A DNA stretch of 64,000 nucleotides from the NCBI RefSeq assembly GCF_001717465.1, contig NZ_CP017074.1, forward strand, positions 1,764,873 to 1,828,872, given 5' to 3'. A program made the position numbers and the translations under genes. The first letter of the stretch is position 1. The number at the start of each line of letters is the position of its first letter. This DNA comes from Luteimonas sp. JM171 (GTDB lineage: Bacteria; Pseudomonadota; Gammaproteobacteria; Xanthomonadales; Xanthomonadaceae). This document shows, in pieces, positions 38,430 to 47,140 of this stretch. The notes below the pieces were generated by a model. The model did not search any database and was not told the origin of the DNA. It worked only from the letters and a program-made list of their open reading frames with translations.

Positions 38430-39713
38430 TCAGCCCTTGCCGTTGGCGCCCGCCTTCCCGTTGCTGGCGGGAGTGTGGGCGGCGATGAAGTCGCGCAGCT
38501 GCGGATACACCTGGGTGCGCCAGCGCCGGCCGCTGAAGATGCCGTAGTGGCCCACGCCCTGCATGGTCACCCGGGCGCGCTTTCCATCCGGGATCGCCGT
38601 GCACAGCGCATGCGAGGCGTGGGTCTGGCCCTGGCCGGAGATGTCGTCCAGTTCGCCCTCGATGGTCATCAGCGCGGTGCGCGAGATCGCGGACGGATCC
38701 ACGCGTTCGCCGTCCACTTCCCACTTGCCGCGGGGCAGCAGGAACTCCTGGAACACGATGCGGATGGTGTCCAGGTAATACTCCGCGGGCATGTCCAGCA
38801 CCGCGTTGTACTCATCGTAGAAACGGCGGTGCGCCTGGGTGTCCTCGCCATCGCCACGCAGCAGGTTCTGGTAGAAGTCCCAGTGCGACATGAAGTGGCG
38901 CTCGGGGTTCATCGCCACGAAGCCCATGTGCTGAAGGAAGCCGGGATAGACCTTGCGGCCCTTGCCGGGGTAGTTCGAGGGCACCTGGTGGATCAGGTTG
39001 TTCTCGAACCACCACAGCGGCTTCTCGGTAGCCAGGTTGTTGACCGCGGTGGGCGAGCTGCGCCCGTCCACCGGGCCTCCCATCAGGACCATCGACAGCG
39101 GCGTGGTTTCCCCGCGCGCGGCCATCAGCGAGATCGCCGCCAGCACCGGCACCACCGGCTGGCATACCCCGATCACGTGCAGCTTCTCCGCGCCGATGGT
39201 GCGGATGAACTCCTGCACGTAGGCGACGTAGTCATCGAGCGTGAACGCACCGGCCTCCTTCGGGACCATCCGCGCATCGACCCAGTCGGTGATGTACACC
39301 TTGTGGTCGGGCAGCAGCGTGCGGACGGTATCGCGCAGCAGCGTGGCGTGGTGGCCGGACAGCGGCGCCACCACCAGCACCGTCGGCTGGTCCTTCATGC
39401 CCAGGATGTTCTCGGCATCGTCGGTATAGCGCTTGAAGCGCAGCAGCCGGCAGAACGGCTTGTCGACGATGACCTTTTCCACCACCGGTACGTCGTGACC
39501 GTCCTTGGTGACCTGGTGGATGGCGAATTCCGGCTTCTCGTAGTCCTTGCCAATCCGGTAGAACAGCTCGTTCGCCGCCGCCAGCCGGTCGGACCCGGGG
39601 AGCGAGGAGAACCAGCTGCTGGAGTCGGAAAAGACGCGGGCGTTGGCTTCGGCCCAGTAGGTGAGCGGCGCGGTCATGGCGCGGCCCAGCTCATGGAATT
39701 GATACAGGAACAT
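38430..39713 (-). CDS. phaZ: Intracellular PHB/PHA depolymerase
   Basis: A 427-residue alpha/beta-hydrolase of the PHB depolymerase family. The nucleophile is Cys184 in HVIGVCQPVVP, consistent with intracellular PhaZ enzymes that use Cys rather than Ser. The domain also has VLVVAPLSGHHATLLRDTV and the C-terminal TMQGVGHYGIFSGRRW with the catalytic His. It breaks down stored polyhydroxybutyrate to 3-hydroxybutyrate. A 3-hydroxybutyrate dehydrogenase lies 2.6 kb away. ATG 39713 (MFLYQFHELG) is the family start; the longer open frame upstream is a shadow. Confidence 0.92.
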   Translation of the reverse strand: MFLYQFHELGRAMTAPLTYWAEANARVFSDSSSWFSSLPGSDRLAAANELFYRIGKDYEKPEFAIHQVTKDGHDVPVVEKVIVDKPFCRLLRFKRYTDDAENILGMKDQPTVLVVAPLSGHHATLLRDTVRTLLPDHKVYITDWVDARMVPKEAGAFTLDDYVAYVQEFIRTIGAEKLHVIGVCQPVVPVLAAISLMAARGETTPLSMVLMGGPVDGRSSPTAVNNLATEKPLWWFENNLIHQVPSNYPGKGRKVYPGFLQHMGFVAMNPERHFMSHWDFYQNLLRGDGEDTQAHRRFYDEYNAVLDMPAEYYLDTIRIVFQEFLLPRGKWEVDGERVDPSAISRTALMTIEGELDDISGQGQTHASHALCTAIPDGKRARVTMQGVGHYGIFSGRRWRTQVYPQLRDFIAAHTPASNGKAGANGKG

Positions 39714-39798
39714 GCGTGGGAATGATCGCTCGGAAAATTGCTGCGGTGCAGAATAAACGATCACTCCGCCTGCAGCGTGAACCCGTCGCTGCGTGTGT

Positions 39799-40392
39799 TC
39801 AGCCCGGCAGTTCCAGCGCCATCGCCTCCGCGGCGAGCGCGGGAGACAGCCAGCAATGCGAACCGAGCGGGGACAGCCCGGCGGCCTGGAACCGGCGCCG
39901 GTAGAACGCGGCCGGCCGGCGCATGAAGCCGTCGTCGTCACCCACCGTCTGGTCCTGGCGGGTGAAGGTCTCCAGGAACGCCACGCCGCCGCACAGCTCG
40001 GCGATGCCCTCCAGCCCCGCGTCGATCTCGCGCGCAGGCAGGTAGTGCAGCACGTCCGCGCACACCAGCAGGTCCACCGGCGGGCAGGGCCTCAGGTGCC
40101 GGAAGTCTGCGAACCGGGCCAGGTGCAGGTTGCGGCGCGCGCCGAAGCGCTCGATCGCGTACTGGCTGCTGTCAAAGCCCATGTAGTGCGCGTTGGGGCG
40201 GAGCTTGAGCAGCGGTGCCCGCCATGCCCCCTCGCCGCAGCCGATGTCGAGCACGGTGCGCACGGGACGCTCCAGCCAGTACTCGGCGGTGGCCACGGCC
40301 AGGGCGACCTTGCGCGCCAGCCGCTGCGGGCCGCCGATGCCTCCGGAGCGGTACCAGCGGTCGAAGTAGGCGCGGTCGTAGCGTTTTTCCAT
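39799..40392 (-). CDS. Class I SAM-dependent methyltransferase
   Basis: A 197-residue methyltransferase. Motif I is VLDIGCGEGAWRAPLL near residues 50-65, with the SAM acidic residue in YMGFDSSQYAIERF and a later motif DLLVCADVLHYL. The substrate is unknown. ATG 40392 (MEKRYDRAYF) is chosen because upstream codons lack similarity. TACAAT stands 27 bases before the start on the minus strand, a plausible -10. It diverges from the HemJ-like gene by about 100 bases. Confidence 0.85.
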   Translation of the reverse strand: MEKRYDRAYFDRWYRSGGIGGPQRLARKVALAVATAEYWLERPVRTVLDIGCGEGAWRAPLLKLRPNAHYMGFDSSQYAIERFGARRNLHLARFADFRHLRPCPPVDLLVCADVLHYLPAREIDAGLEGIAELCGGVAFLETFTRQDQTVGDDDGFMRRPAAFYRRRFQAAGLSPLGSHCWLSPALAAEAMALELPG

Positions 40393-40498
40393 GGCGGCGG
40401 TGTCGTGGCGGGGGCGGCCATTGTAGGAGGCGGCATGCGCAGGGGGCTCCCGGGTCGCTGCTGTGCGATGCTTCCCGGCTGGAAACTGGAGCTTCGCA

Positions 40499-40921
40499 AT
40501 GACCGCATACGACTGGACCAAGGCCTTCCACCTGCTGTTTGCCATCGCCTGGGTGGCGGCGGTGTTCTACCTGCCTCGGATCCTGGTGAACATGGCCGAA
40601 GCCGGCGCCGCCGGCGAGGTGCAGGCGCGGCTGCAGCTGATGGGCCGGCGGCTGTACCGCTTCGGCCACATCATGTTCGGGCTGGCGCTGGTGCTGGGGC
40701 TGGTGCTGTGGTTCGGGTTCGGGGTGGCGGGGGGCTGGCTGCACGCCAAGCTGCTGCTGGTGGTGCTGATGCTGGTGCACTTCATCGTGGCCGGACGCTG
40801 GTTGAAGCGGTCCGGGGATGCGGGGGTGGCCATCAGCAGCGGCAAGCTGCGGCTGTTCAACGAGATCCCCGTGCTCCTGCTCCTGTTCGTCGTCTGGCTG
40901 GCGCTCGGCAAGCCGTTCTGA
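40499..40921 (+). CDS. HemJ/CopD-like membrane protein
   Basis: A 140-residue protein with four membrane helices. Conserved blocks TKAFHLLFAIAWVAAVFYLPR (H11), GWLHAKLLLV and RLFNEIPVLL match the HemJ family, which oxidises protoporphyrinogen IX in bacteria lacking HemG and HemY. The wider CopD superfamily fits too. ATG 40499 directly follows GCTTCGCA. It is 12 bases from the end of the convergent MFS gene. Confidence 0.75.
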   Translation: MTAYDWTKAFHLLFAIAWVAAVFYLPRILVNMAEAGAAGEVQARLQLMGRRLYRFGHIMFGLALVLGLVLWFGFGVAGGWLHAKLLLVVLMLVHFIVAGRWLKRSGDAGVAISSGKLRLFNEIPVLLLLFVVWLALGKPF

Positions 40922-40933
40922 GCGGAGCCGTGA

Positions 40934-42247
40934 TCAGCGGCGGCTGACCTCCGGCAGGCTGCGGCTGACCAGCACGCCCAGCAGGCCGAGCAGGGCGAGG
41001 AAGCCGAGCGCGATTTCCGCGCCCAGGGCGGCGAGCGCGCCGGAGAGCGCGCCAATGGCCAGGAGCAGCACGCCCATGGCGGTGTTGGCCACCGCCACGT
41101 AGACGGTGCGCTGGTCGCCCTCGGCCATGTCCACCACGTACGTCTTGCGGGCGACGCGCACCGCCGTGTGCACCAGCACCAGGAGCAGGTATACCGCCGG
41201 GTACAGCCACCACTGCCCCCGCATTCCCGGCACCGCAAGCGCCGCCAGGAACAGGATCAACACGGCGGCGGCGATGGCGGCGCCCCAGGTCATCAGCCGC
41301 CGCGATGAGCGGTCGGCGAGGGTGCCGAAGGGTTTGCCGCCGATGAGGTTCGCCAGGCCCTGGGCAATCACGAACGGGCCGAGCCCGCCCAAACCCACGC
41401 CGCCGACGCCAGCCGCGAGCGCAACCACGAACGGCGGGCTCAGCGCCGACACCAGCAGCAGGGTGCGCGCCAGCACGAAGCGGCGGAACGGGCGGTCGTC
41501 CCGCAGCAGGTGCCAGGACTCGGCCACCCAGTTTGAGCGCCCGGCCTCTTCGGTGGCGGCATCGCGGGCGGGTTCGCGCACTCCCGCATACACCACTGCG
41601 GCACACACCCACGCCAGGGCGGCGGCCGCGAGCAGGCCGGCCAGCACCAGCGGCGAGACGTCATTGCCGCCGAGCAGCCGGATCGCCAGGCCCAGGGTGA
41701 TGGCCAGCGCGCCGGAAAGCGCGGTGCTGATGCCGTTGATCTGGCCCCGCTCGCCCTTGGGCACGGTGTCGCCCATCACATCCTTGCCCGCCAGCGAGCA
41801 CAGCGAGCGTGAGAGGGCGAAGAGTGCCAGGGCGGCAAGGATCACCACGCCGGCCGCGGTGCCGCCCATGGTGGCGGCGGCGAACGCCATCAGCGCCGTC
41901 GCCACGGCCTGACCGGCCGCTCCGCCGATCCAGGCCATGCGCCGCTGCCGGAGCCGCCGGATCCACGGCGTGAGCGCGGCCTGGGGCAGCATCGAACCCG
42001 ATTCGCGGATCGGCACCAGGAAAGCGATGAAGAGCGCGGGCGCGCCCAGGGAGGCGAACAGCCAGGGCAGGACGGTCTTGGCGTTGACCACCTGGTCGCC
42101 GATCGCCTGCAGGGTGTTGGCCAGAACCTGGCGCAGGCCATTGCGCGCAGTGGCCTGCTGCTGCCCGGCGTCCTGGCCCGAGCGGTCGGCCTTGACCAGA
42201 CGCTGGTAGATCCTGAGCGAACCGCTCAGCGGTGGAGCCTGGCCCAA
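40934..42247 (-). CDS. MFS transporter
   Basis: A 437-residue transporter with about twelve hydrophobic helices. The motif GKDVMGDTVPKGERGQINGIST in the central loop and GKPFGTLADRSSRRLMTWG resemble the MFS-A signature DxxGRR. The N-terminus has a soluble extension of about 55 residues (QRLVKADRSGQDAGQQQ). Substrate is unknown. The N-terminal extension makes the start less certain; an internal ATG is possible. It converges with the HemJ-like gene. Confidence 0.8.
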   Translation of the reverse strand: MGQAPPLSGSLRIYQRLVKADRSGQDAGQQQATARNGLRQVLANTLQAIGDQVVNAKTVLPWLFASLGAPALFIAFLVPIRESGSMLPQAALTPWIRRLRQRRMAWIGGAAGQAVATALMAFAAATMGGTAAGVVILAALALFALSRSLCSLAGKDVMGDTVPKGERGQINGISTALSGALAITLGLAIRLLGGNDVSPLVLAGLLAAAALAWVCAAVVYAGVREPARDAATEEAGRSNWVAESWHLLRDDRPFRRFVLARTLLLVSALSPPFVVALAAGVGGVGLGGLGPFVIAQGLANLIGGKPFGTLADRSSRRLMTWGAAIAAAVLILFLAALAVPGMRGQWWLYPAVYLLLVLVHTAVRVARKTYVVDMAEGDQRTVYVAVANTAMGVLLLAIGALSGALAALGAEIALGFLALLGLLGVLVSRSLPEVSRR

Positions 42248-42319
42248 CTGTGCAAACCCTCGTGAAAGCCCGCCATGGGCGCTGCAGCCCGGATCATGGC
42301 ACGCCGCGCAGGCGCGGGC

Positions 42320-43105
42320 CTACTGCATGTACCAGCCGTGGCTCACCACGATGCTCTGGCCGGTGAGGGCATTGGTTTCGAAGCCGGCGAGGGTGAGCGC
42401 GACGTTGGCCACGTCGTCCACGGTGGTGAACTCCCCGTCCACCGTGTCCTTGAGCATGATGTCCTTCACCACCGCGTCTTCGCTGATCCCGAACTCCTTC
42501 GCCTGCTCGGGGATCTGCCGGTCCACCAGCGGGGTGCGCACGAACCCCGGGCAGATCACGTTGGCGCGTACGCCGTAGTCCGCCGCCTCCTTCGCCACGG
42601 TGCGGCACAGGCCCAGCAGGCCGTGCTTGGCGGTCACGTAGGGTGCCTTGAGCCTGGATGCCAGGTGCGAGTGCACCGAGCCCATGTAGATGATGGCGCC
42701 GCCTTCGCGCCGCTTCTCCATGCCGCGCAGGCATTCGCGGGAGGTGAGGAAGGCGCCGTCCAGGTGGATGGCGAGCATCTTCTTCCAGTCCGCCAGGCTG
42801 AAGTCGGTGAGCTTGTTGACGATCTGGATGCCGGCGTTGGAAACCAGCACGTCCACCTTGCCCCATCCGGAAACAATCCGCGCCACGCCGTCGACGACCT
42901 GCGCCTCGTCGGTGACGTCCATGGCCACCGCCATGGCCTCACCGCCGGCCTCGCGGATCTCCCGCGCCGTGGTTTCGGCGGCCTCGAGCTGCAGGTCGGC
43001 GATCGCCACCTTGCCACCGGCCTGCGCATACACCTCGGCGATGCGCTTGCCGATGCCGCTGGCCGCGCCGGTGACCAGGCAGACCTTGCCGTCGAGTCGG
43101 TTCAT
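42320..43105 (-). CDS. hbdH: 3-hydroxybutyrate dehydrogenase (SDR)
   Basis: A 261-residue short-chain dehydrogenase. The NAD-binding motif TGAASGIG is at 12-19, NAG at 90-92, and the catalytic S143, Y156 and K160 are present. The C-terminus [17 protein letters not shown] and VVSHGWYMQ match 3-hydroxybutyrate dehydrogenases. It oxidises 3-hydroxybutyrate to acetoacetate, so it completes PHB breakdown begun by PhaZ in this window. It starts at ATG 43105, after GGGAGCC. Confidence 0.88.
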   Translation of the reverse strand: MNRLDGKVCLVTGAASGIGKRIAEVYAQAGGKVAIADLQLEAAETTAREIREAGGEAMAVAMDVTDEAQVVDGVARIVSGWGKVDVLVSNAGIQIVNKLTDFSLADWKKMLAIHLDGAFLTSRECLRGMEKRREGGAIIYMGSVHSHLASRLKAPYVTAKHGLLGLCRTVAKEAADYGVRANVICPGFVRTPLVDRQIPEQAKEFGISEDAVVKDIMLKDTVDGEFTTVDDVANVALTLAGFETNALTGQSIVVSHGWYMQ

Positions 43106-43189
43106 GGAAGGCTCCCTTGGTGGAAAGCCGCCAGATTAGCGGCGGCCGTCCACGCGGTCACTGGTACCAAGGGGCAGCCCGGCGGCGGG

Positions 43190-44875
43190 TCAGTCAGCCA
43201 GCATCCGCGGGTGGGGCAGCTCCACGGGCACCCCGTCGGCGTTGCACAGGCCCGCCCCGCACAGGTGCTGGCGCAGGCGCGGCGTGGCCTGGACCAGGAA
43301 GTGGAAGATCACGTTCTGTTCCACCGTGCCACGCACGGCGTGGGCGCCGGGCCCGCGGGCCCAGATGCCCACGTCCTGGCCGCCGTGGGTCTCGCTCTGC
43401 AGCGGCACCGTGGCCTCCTGCTGGAAGTACCCGTGTTCCGTATCCACGTCCGTGAGGTCCGGGCGGCCCGAGCGGGGCGTGAAGTCGGCAGGGGCATCGT
43501 AATAGGTGATGTCGTTGCCGGCCGCATCGAGGCCGCGGTAGCCGGGCCCGTTGGCGTAGCCCAGCGTGGTGTAGGGCAAGCCCAGGCCATCGCGGGCAAG
43601 CACCCGCCGGCCGTCGCGGTCGTGGTTGTGGACCTTGTCCAGGATCGGATTGCCGCGCGACGGGTAGCCGGCGAAGGTCAGGGTGTGGCCGTGGTCGGCG
43701 GTGACCAGCACCAGGGTGTCGGATTCGTCGGTCAGCTCCACCGCGGCCTGCACTGCCTCGGCCAGGGCAATGGTGTCGGTGAGCGCGCGGATCGCGTTGC
43801 CCGCGTGGTGCGCGTGGTCGATGCGGCCGCCTTCCACCACCAGCAGGTAACCCTCGGGGCGGTCGCGCAGCCGCTGGATCGCCTCGTGGGTCAGCTCCGC
43901 CAGCGTGGGTTCGCCCGGATCGTCCTGGGCGCGATCGTGCTCGAAGTGCAGGTGGTCATATTCAAACAGGCCCAGGATCGGCGACTTCCCGGCCGCGGCC
44001 TGCATCTGCGCGCGGTTCCACACGAAGGCGCCGCCGGGGTGGCGGTCCTGCCACTCGGCGATGAGGTCGCGACCGTCCTTGCGGCGGCCGGTCTTTTCCG
44101 GATGCTCCGGGTCGGGCTGCCCGGCGGGCAGGAAGTGCCGCCGGCCGCCGCCGAACACCACGTCGGGGAAACGGCCTTGCGGCAGGTCCACGAGCTGGGA
44201 GGCGATGTCCACGCAGCCCAGCGCGGCGGCTTCGGCCGGCACCGAGGCATCGTCCTCCCAGTTGCGGTCGGGCGAGCGCGCATAGGTGGCGGCAGGGGTG
44301 GCGTGGGTAATGCGGGTGCTGGTGACCACGCCGGTGCCCATGCCGGCGTCGCGGGCCAGCTCGAGCACGCTGGCCAGGCTGCGCTCCTCCAGCCGGCCGC
44401 AGTCGCGGCGCGGCAGCGACTGGTCAACGTTGATCACGCCGGCGCGGGTCTTCACCCCCGTCGCCATCGCCGACATCGTCCCGGCCGAATCGGGAGTCTG
44501 CATGTCGGTGTTGTAGGTGCGCGAGAGGGCGGTGTGCGGGAAGTGCTCCCAGCTCAGCAGGTGGTCCTCGCCGCTGCCACCGCGGCGCTGGCCTTCCAGG
44601 ATCCGGGCCGCTGCCACCGTGGTCAGGTCCATGCCGTCGCCCACGAACAGGATCACGTTGCGGGCGGTGCCGGCCATCGCGCCGCGTTCGGCCGCAGCCG
44701 CCGCGCCGCTGCGGAACCACCACTGCGCGTTTTCGCCGTCCGGCCGCACGATCTGCGGCACCTGCACGGGCGGGGTGGAGGTGGGGGCCGGTGGCGCGGC
44801 CGGGCCGGCATCGTGCGCGGGCGTGGCGCAGGCGGCGAGCAGGGTGGCGAGGCAGCAGGCGACGGGAAGGCGCAT
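43190..44875 (-). CDS. phoA: Alkaline phosphatase, exported lipoprotein
   Basis: A 561-residue alkaline phosphatase. The lipobox LLAAC ends at C16. Metal and catalytic residues are visible: D80 (GDGMD), nucleophile S130 in QTPDSAGT, then GRIDHAHHAGN, TADHGHT and ETHGGQDV. It cleaves phosphate monoesters in the envelope. ATG 44875 gives the signal peptide; a longer frame upstream is a shadow. It diverges from the dicarboxylate symporter across about 130 bases, and both could share the spacer for promoters. Confidence 0.93.
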   Translation of the reverse strand: MRLPVACCLATLLAACATPAHDAGPAAPPAPTSTPPVQVPQIVRPDGENAQWWFRSGAAAAAERGAMAGTARNVILFVGDGMDLTTVAAARILEGQRRGGSGEDHLLSWEHFPHTALSRTYNTDMQTPDSAGTMSAMATGVKTRAGVINVDQSLPRRDCGRLEERSLASVLELARDAGMGTGVVTSTRITHATPAATYARSPDRNWEDDASVPAEAAALGCVDIASQLVDLPQGRFPDVVFGGGRRHFLPAGQPDPEHPEKTGRRKDGRDLIAEWQDRHPGGAFVWNRAQMQAAAGKSPILGLFEYDHLHFEHDRAQDDPGEPTLAELTHEAIQRLRDRPEGYLLVVEGGRIDHAHHAGNAIRALTDTIALAEAVQAAVELTDESDTLVLVTADHGHTLTFAGYPSRGNPILDKVHNHDRDGRRVLARDGLGLPYTTLGYANGPGYRGLDAAGNDITYYDAPADFTPRSGRPDLTDVDTEHGYFQQEATVPLQSETHGGQDVGIWARGPGAHAVRGTVEQNVIFHFLVQATPRLRQHLCGAGLCNADGVPVELPHPRMLAD

Positions 44876-45004
44876 GGGATCCTGACAGTTTGGTGAACGC
44901 AGCATTATGCCGGCGCAATTGTTCTTCTGTGTTGCAGCCGGGGGACGCCGCGCCCGCGCCGGGCGGGTTACTGTGGCACGTTCAGCGTATTGAGAGGTTG
45001 GGCA

Positions 45005-46270
45005 ATGATCGCCTGGTGGTTCCGGATTCCGTTCTGGCAGCGCGTGGCCGCGGGCTTCGTGCTGGGCGCGCTCGTGGGCTGGGCCATGGGCCCGGCGGCC
45101 GGGACCTGGCTGCAGCCGCTGGGCACCCTGTACGTCAACCTCATCCGCATGATCGCGGTGCCGCTGGTGTTCTTCGCGGTGGTCAACGCGGTGTCCGCCC
45201 TGCACGGGCAGCAGCGCATGGCGCAGCTTGGCGGCCGCACCTTCGGCTGGTTTGCGCTGACGGCCGTGCTTGCCGTGGGCGTGGCGTTCGCTGTGTCTTC
45301 GGTGATCAGCCTGGGCCACGGCGTGGACCTGCTGCCGCCGGACGACTACGTCCCCCGCGAGGTGCCGACCCCGGTGCAGGTGGTGCTCGACATCGTGCCC
45401 ACCAACCCGTTCGCGGCGCTGGCGGAGGGCCGGATCCTGCAGGTGATCTTCTTCGCCGGCCTGCTGGGCTTCGCCCTGGTGAAGCTCGGCGACCGCACCG
45501 CGGAGCTGCGCAGGATCGTCGGGCAGGGCAGCGAGGCGATGATCCAGGTGACCCGCTTCGTGCTCGAGGTCACCCCGATCGGCACTTTCGGCCTGATCGG
45601 CGCGCTGGTGGGCACCTACGGCTTCGGACAGCTGCTGCCGCTGGGCAACTTCGTGATCGCCATCTACGTCGCCTGCGCGCTGCACATCGTGTTCGTCTAC
45701 GGCGGCCTGCTGCTGGCGCACGGCCTCAACCCGCTGAAGTTCTTCCGCGGCGCCGCGCCGGGCATGCAGGTGGCGTTTGCCAGTTCCTCCAGCTTCGCCT
45801 CGCTGCCGGTGGCGCTGCGCAGCGTCACCCACAACCTGGGCGTGGACAAGGACTACGCCGCCTTCGCCGTGCCCCTGGGCGCGAGCATCAAGATGGACGG
45901 CTGCGGCGCGATCTTCCCGGCCATGGCGGCGGTGTTCGCCGCGCAGTACTACGGGATCGAGCTGAGTGCCGCGCAGTACATGATCATCCTGCTCGCCTCG
46001 GTGCTGGGCAGCTTCGGCACCGCCGGCGTCCCGGGCACGGCTGTAGTTATGGCGACCGTGGTGCTCAGTGCCGCCGGCCTTCCGCTGCAGGTGCTCGGCA
46101 TCCTGCTGGCCATCGACCGCATCCTGGACATGATGCGCACCATGACCAACGTGACAGGACAGATGCTGGTGCCGGTGCTGGTGGCCAAGGAGACCGGGCT
46201 TCTGGATCGTGAGGCCTACGAGCGGGCGTCGAGCAACGTCGGGCTGGAAGGAGCGACGGAGGCGGACTGA
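45005..46270 (+). CDS. Dicarboxylate/amino acid:cation symporter
   Basis: A 421-residue transporter of the DAACS (GltP/DctA) family with eight membrane helices and two re-entrant loops. The serine-rich loop FASSSSFASLPVAL and the ASIKMDGCGAIF (normally NMDGT) and GSFGTAGVPGTAVV blocks are typical. Substrates are probably glutamate, aspartate or C4-dicarboxylates. ATG 45005 was chosen over TTG 44990. It ends seven bases before the convergent SemiSWEET-like gene. Confidence 0.9.
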   Translation: MIAWWFRIPFWQRVAAGFVLGALVGWAMGPAAGTWLQPLGTLYVNLIRMIAVPLVFFAVVNAVSALHGQQRMAQLGGRTFGWFALTAVLAVGVAFAVSSVISLGHGVDLLPPDDYVPREVPTPVQVVLDIVPTNPFAALAEGRILQVIFFAGLLGFALVKLGDRTAELRRIVGQGSEAMIQVTRFVLEVTPIGTFGLIGALVGTYGFGQLLPLGNFVIAIYVACALHIVFVYGGLLLAHGLNPLKFFRGAAPGMQVAFASSSSFASLPVALRSVTHNLGVDKDYAAFAVPLGASIKMDGCGAIFPAMAAVFAAQYYGIELSAAQYMIILLASVLGSFGTAGVPGTAVVMATVVLSAAGLPLQVLGILLAIDRILDMMRTMTNVTGQMLVPVLVAKETGLLDREAYERASSNVGLEGATEAD

Positions 46271-46277
46271 AACCGGC

Positions 46278-46547
46278 TCAGGCTGCGGCCTGGCGGCGGC
46301 GCAGCACCAGCATCACCTGGCCGATCACCGCCGTGAGCAGGATCAGCGAGTTGGTGACGATGAAGACCCAGTTGTCCAGCATCCAGCTGTAGACGATGAA
46401 GCCCACCGAGGCCGCCATCTGCCCGGCGAACAGCCAGCGCGAGACGCCCTTGGCGTCCTTGTCGCGCCACTGGGTGATGATCTGGCGGGTGAGGGTGGCG
46501 AGCAGGATGGCCGAGGCCGTCCAGCCGACGATGTCCGGGTTCATCAA
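46278..46547 (-). CDS. SemiSWEET/PQ-loop-like small membrane protein
   Basis: An 89-residue protein with three membrane helices. The PQ-loop region reads ATLTRQIITQWRDKDAKG, with TRQ in place of the usual PQ, and GQMAASVGFIVYSWMLDNW follows. Semi-SWEETs transport sugars as dimers; the altered PQ motif makes transport activity uncertain. ATG 46547 or the following ATG is the start. Confidence 0.75.
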   Translation of the reverse strand: MMNPDIVGWTASAILLATLTRQIITQWRDKDAKGVSRWLFAGQMAASVGFIVYSWMLDNWVFIVTNSLILLTAVIGQVMLVLRRRQAAA

Positions 46548-46682
46548 TCACGGGGCCGTGGTTGGCGGTGGCGGATCATCCAACGCCGGCCGTGCGCGGC
46601 AGGTGAACCCGGGCGCCGCGCGCCAACATGGTTCTCACCGATGCGGTGCTTGAATGCGGCTTCCCCCACAAGGAGCCCTGAC

Positions 46683-46730
46683 ATGACCGATCACCGCGAA
46701 CTCGAAGAAAACCGTGATGCTTGGCCTTGA
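46683..46730 (+). pseudogene. 5' remnant of the general-stress FMN protein gene, out of frame
   Basis: ATG 46683 has an AAGGAG site upstream and encodes MTDHRELEE, the family start, then runs into NRDAWP and TGA 46728-46730. The family normally continues into KFWxALKSD. The continuing reading frame is offset by one base from 46714 on. So the N-terminus of the next gene appears cut by a small deletion. Confidence 0.6.
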
Positions 46731-47130
46731 CGGCCACGCCCGTCCGATGACCGCGCTCAGCGAGGACCGCCGTTCGCCAATCTGGTTCTTCACCGCCGCC
46801 GACAACGTGCTGGTGCAGCAGCTGGGCGAAGGCAGCGGCCGCGTGATCGCCGGTTTTGCCTCCAAGGACCACGACCTGTTCGCCAGCATCCGCGGCAGCC
46901 TGCGCGTTGATACGGACCGGGCGGTCGTGGACCGGCTGTGGAACCGGTTCGTCGCGGCCTGGTATGAGGGTGGCAAGGACGACCCCAAGCTGCGCCTGCT
47001 GCGGCTCGATGCCGAGGACGCTGAAGTATGGATGGACGCCAACAGCATGGTTGCCGGGGTCAAGATGCTGTTGGGCGTCGACCCGAAGAAGGACTACCGG
47101 GACAAGGTCGGCCAGGTCAATCTGCGCTGA
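46717..47130 (+). CDS. General-stress FMN-binding (pyridoxamine oxidase-like) protein, damaged 5' end
   Basis: A protein of up to 137 residues from ATG 46717. LGLDGHARPMTALSED, SPIWFFTAADNVLV, and the C-terminal VAGVKMLLGVDPKKDYRDKV match the general-stress pyridoxamine 5'-phosphate oxidase-like family, which binds FMN in a split barrel. The normal N-terminus seems to lie upstream at 46683 in another frame, so about 11 residues plus a frame shift are missing; it may be non-functional, or start internally, or reflect a sequence error. It precedes the DNA repair cluster. Confidence 0.7.
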   Translation: MLGLDGHARPMTALSEDRRSPIWFFTAADNVLVQQLGEGSGRVIAGFASKDHDLFASIRGSLRVDTDRAVVDRLWNRFVAAWYEGGKDDPKLRLLRLDAEDAEVWMDANSMVAGVKMLLGVDPKKDYRDKVGQVNLR

Positions 47131-47140
47131 GCACGCGCTG

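Noticed and set aside
46683..46730. Programmed ribosomal frameshift in the FMN-protein gene
   Set aside because: There is no slippery heptamer or downstream structure, and a block of family residues is missing, which fits deletion better.
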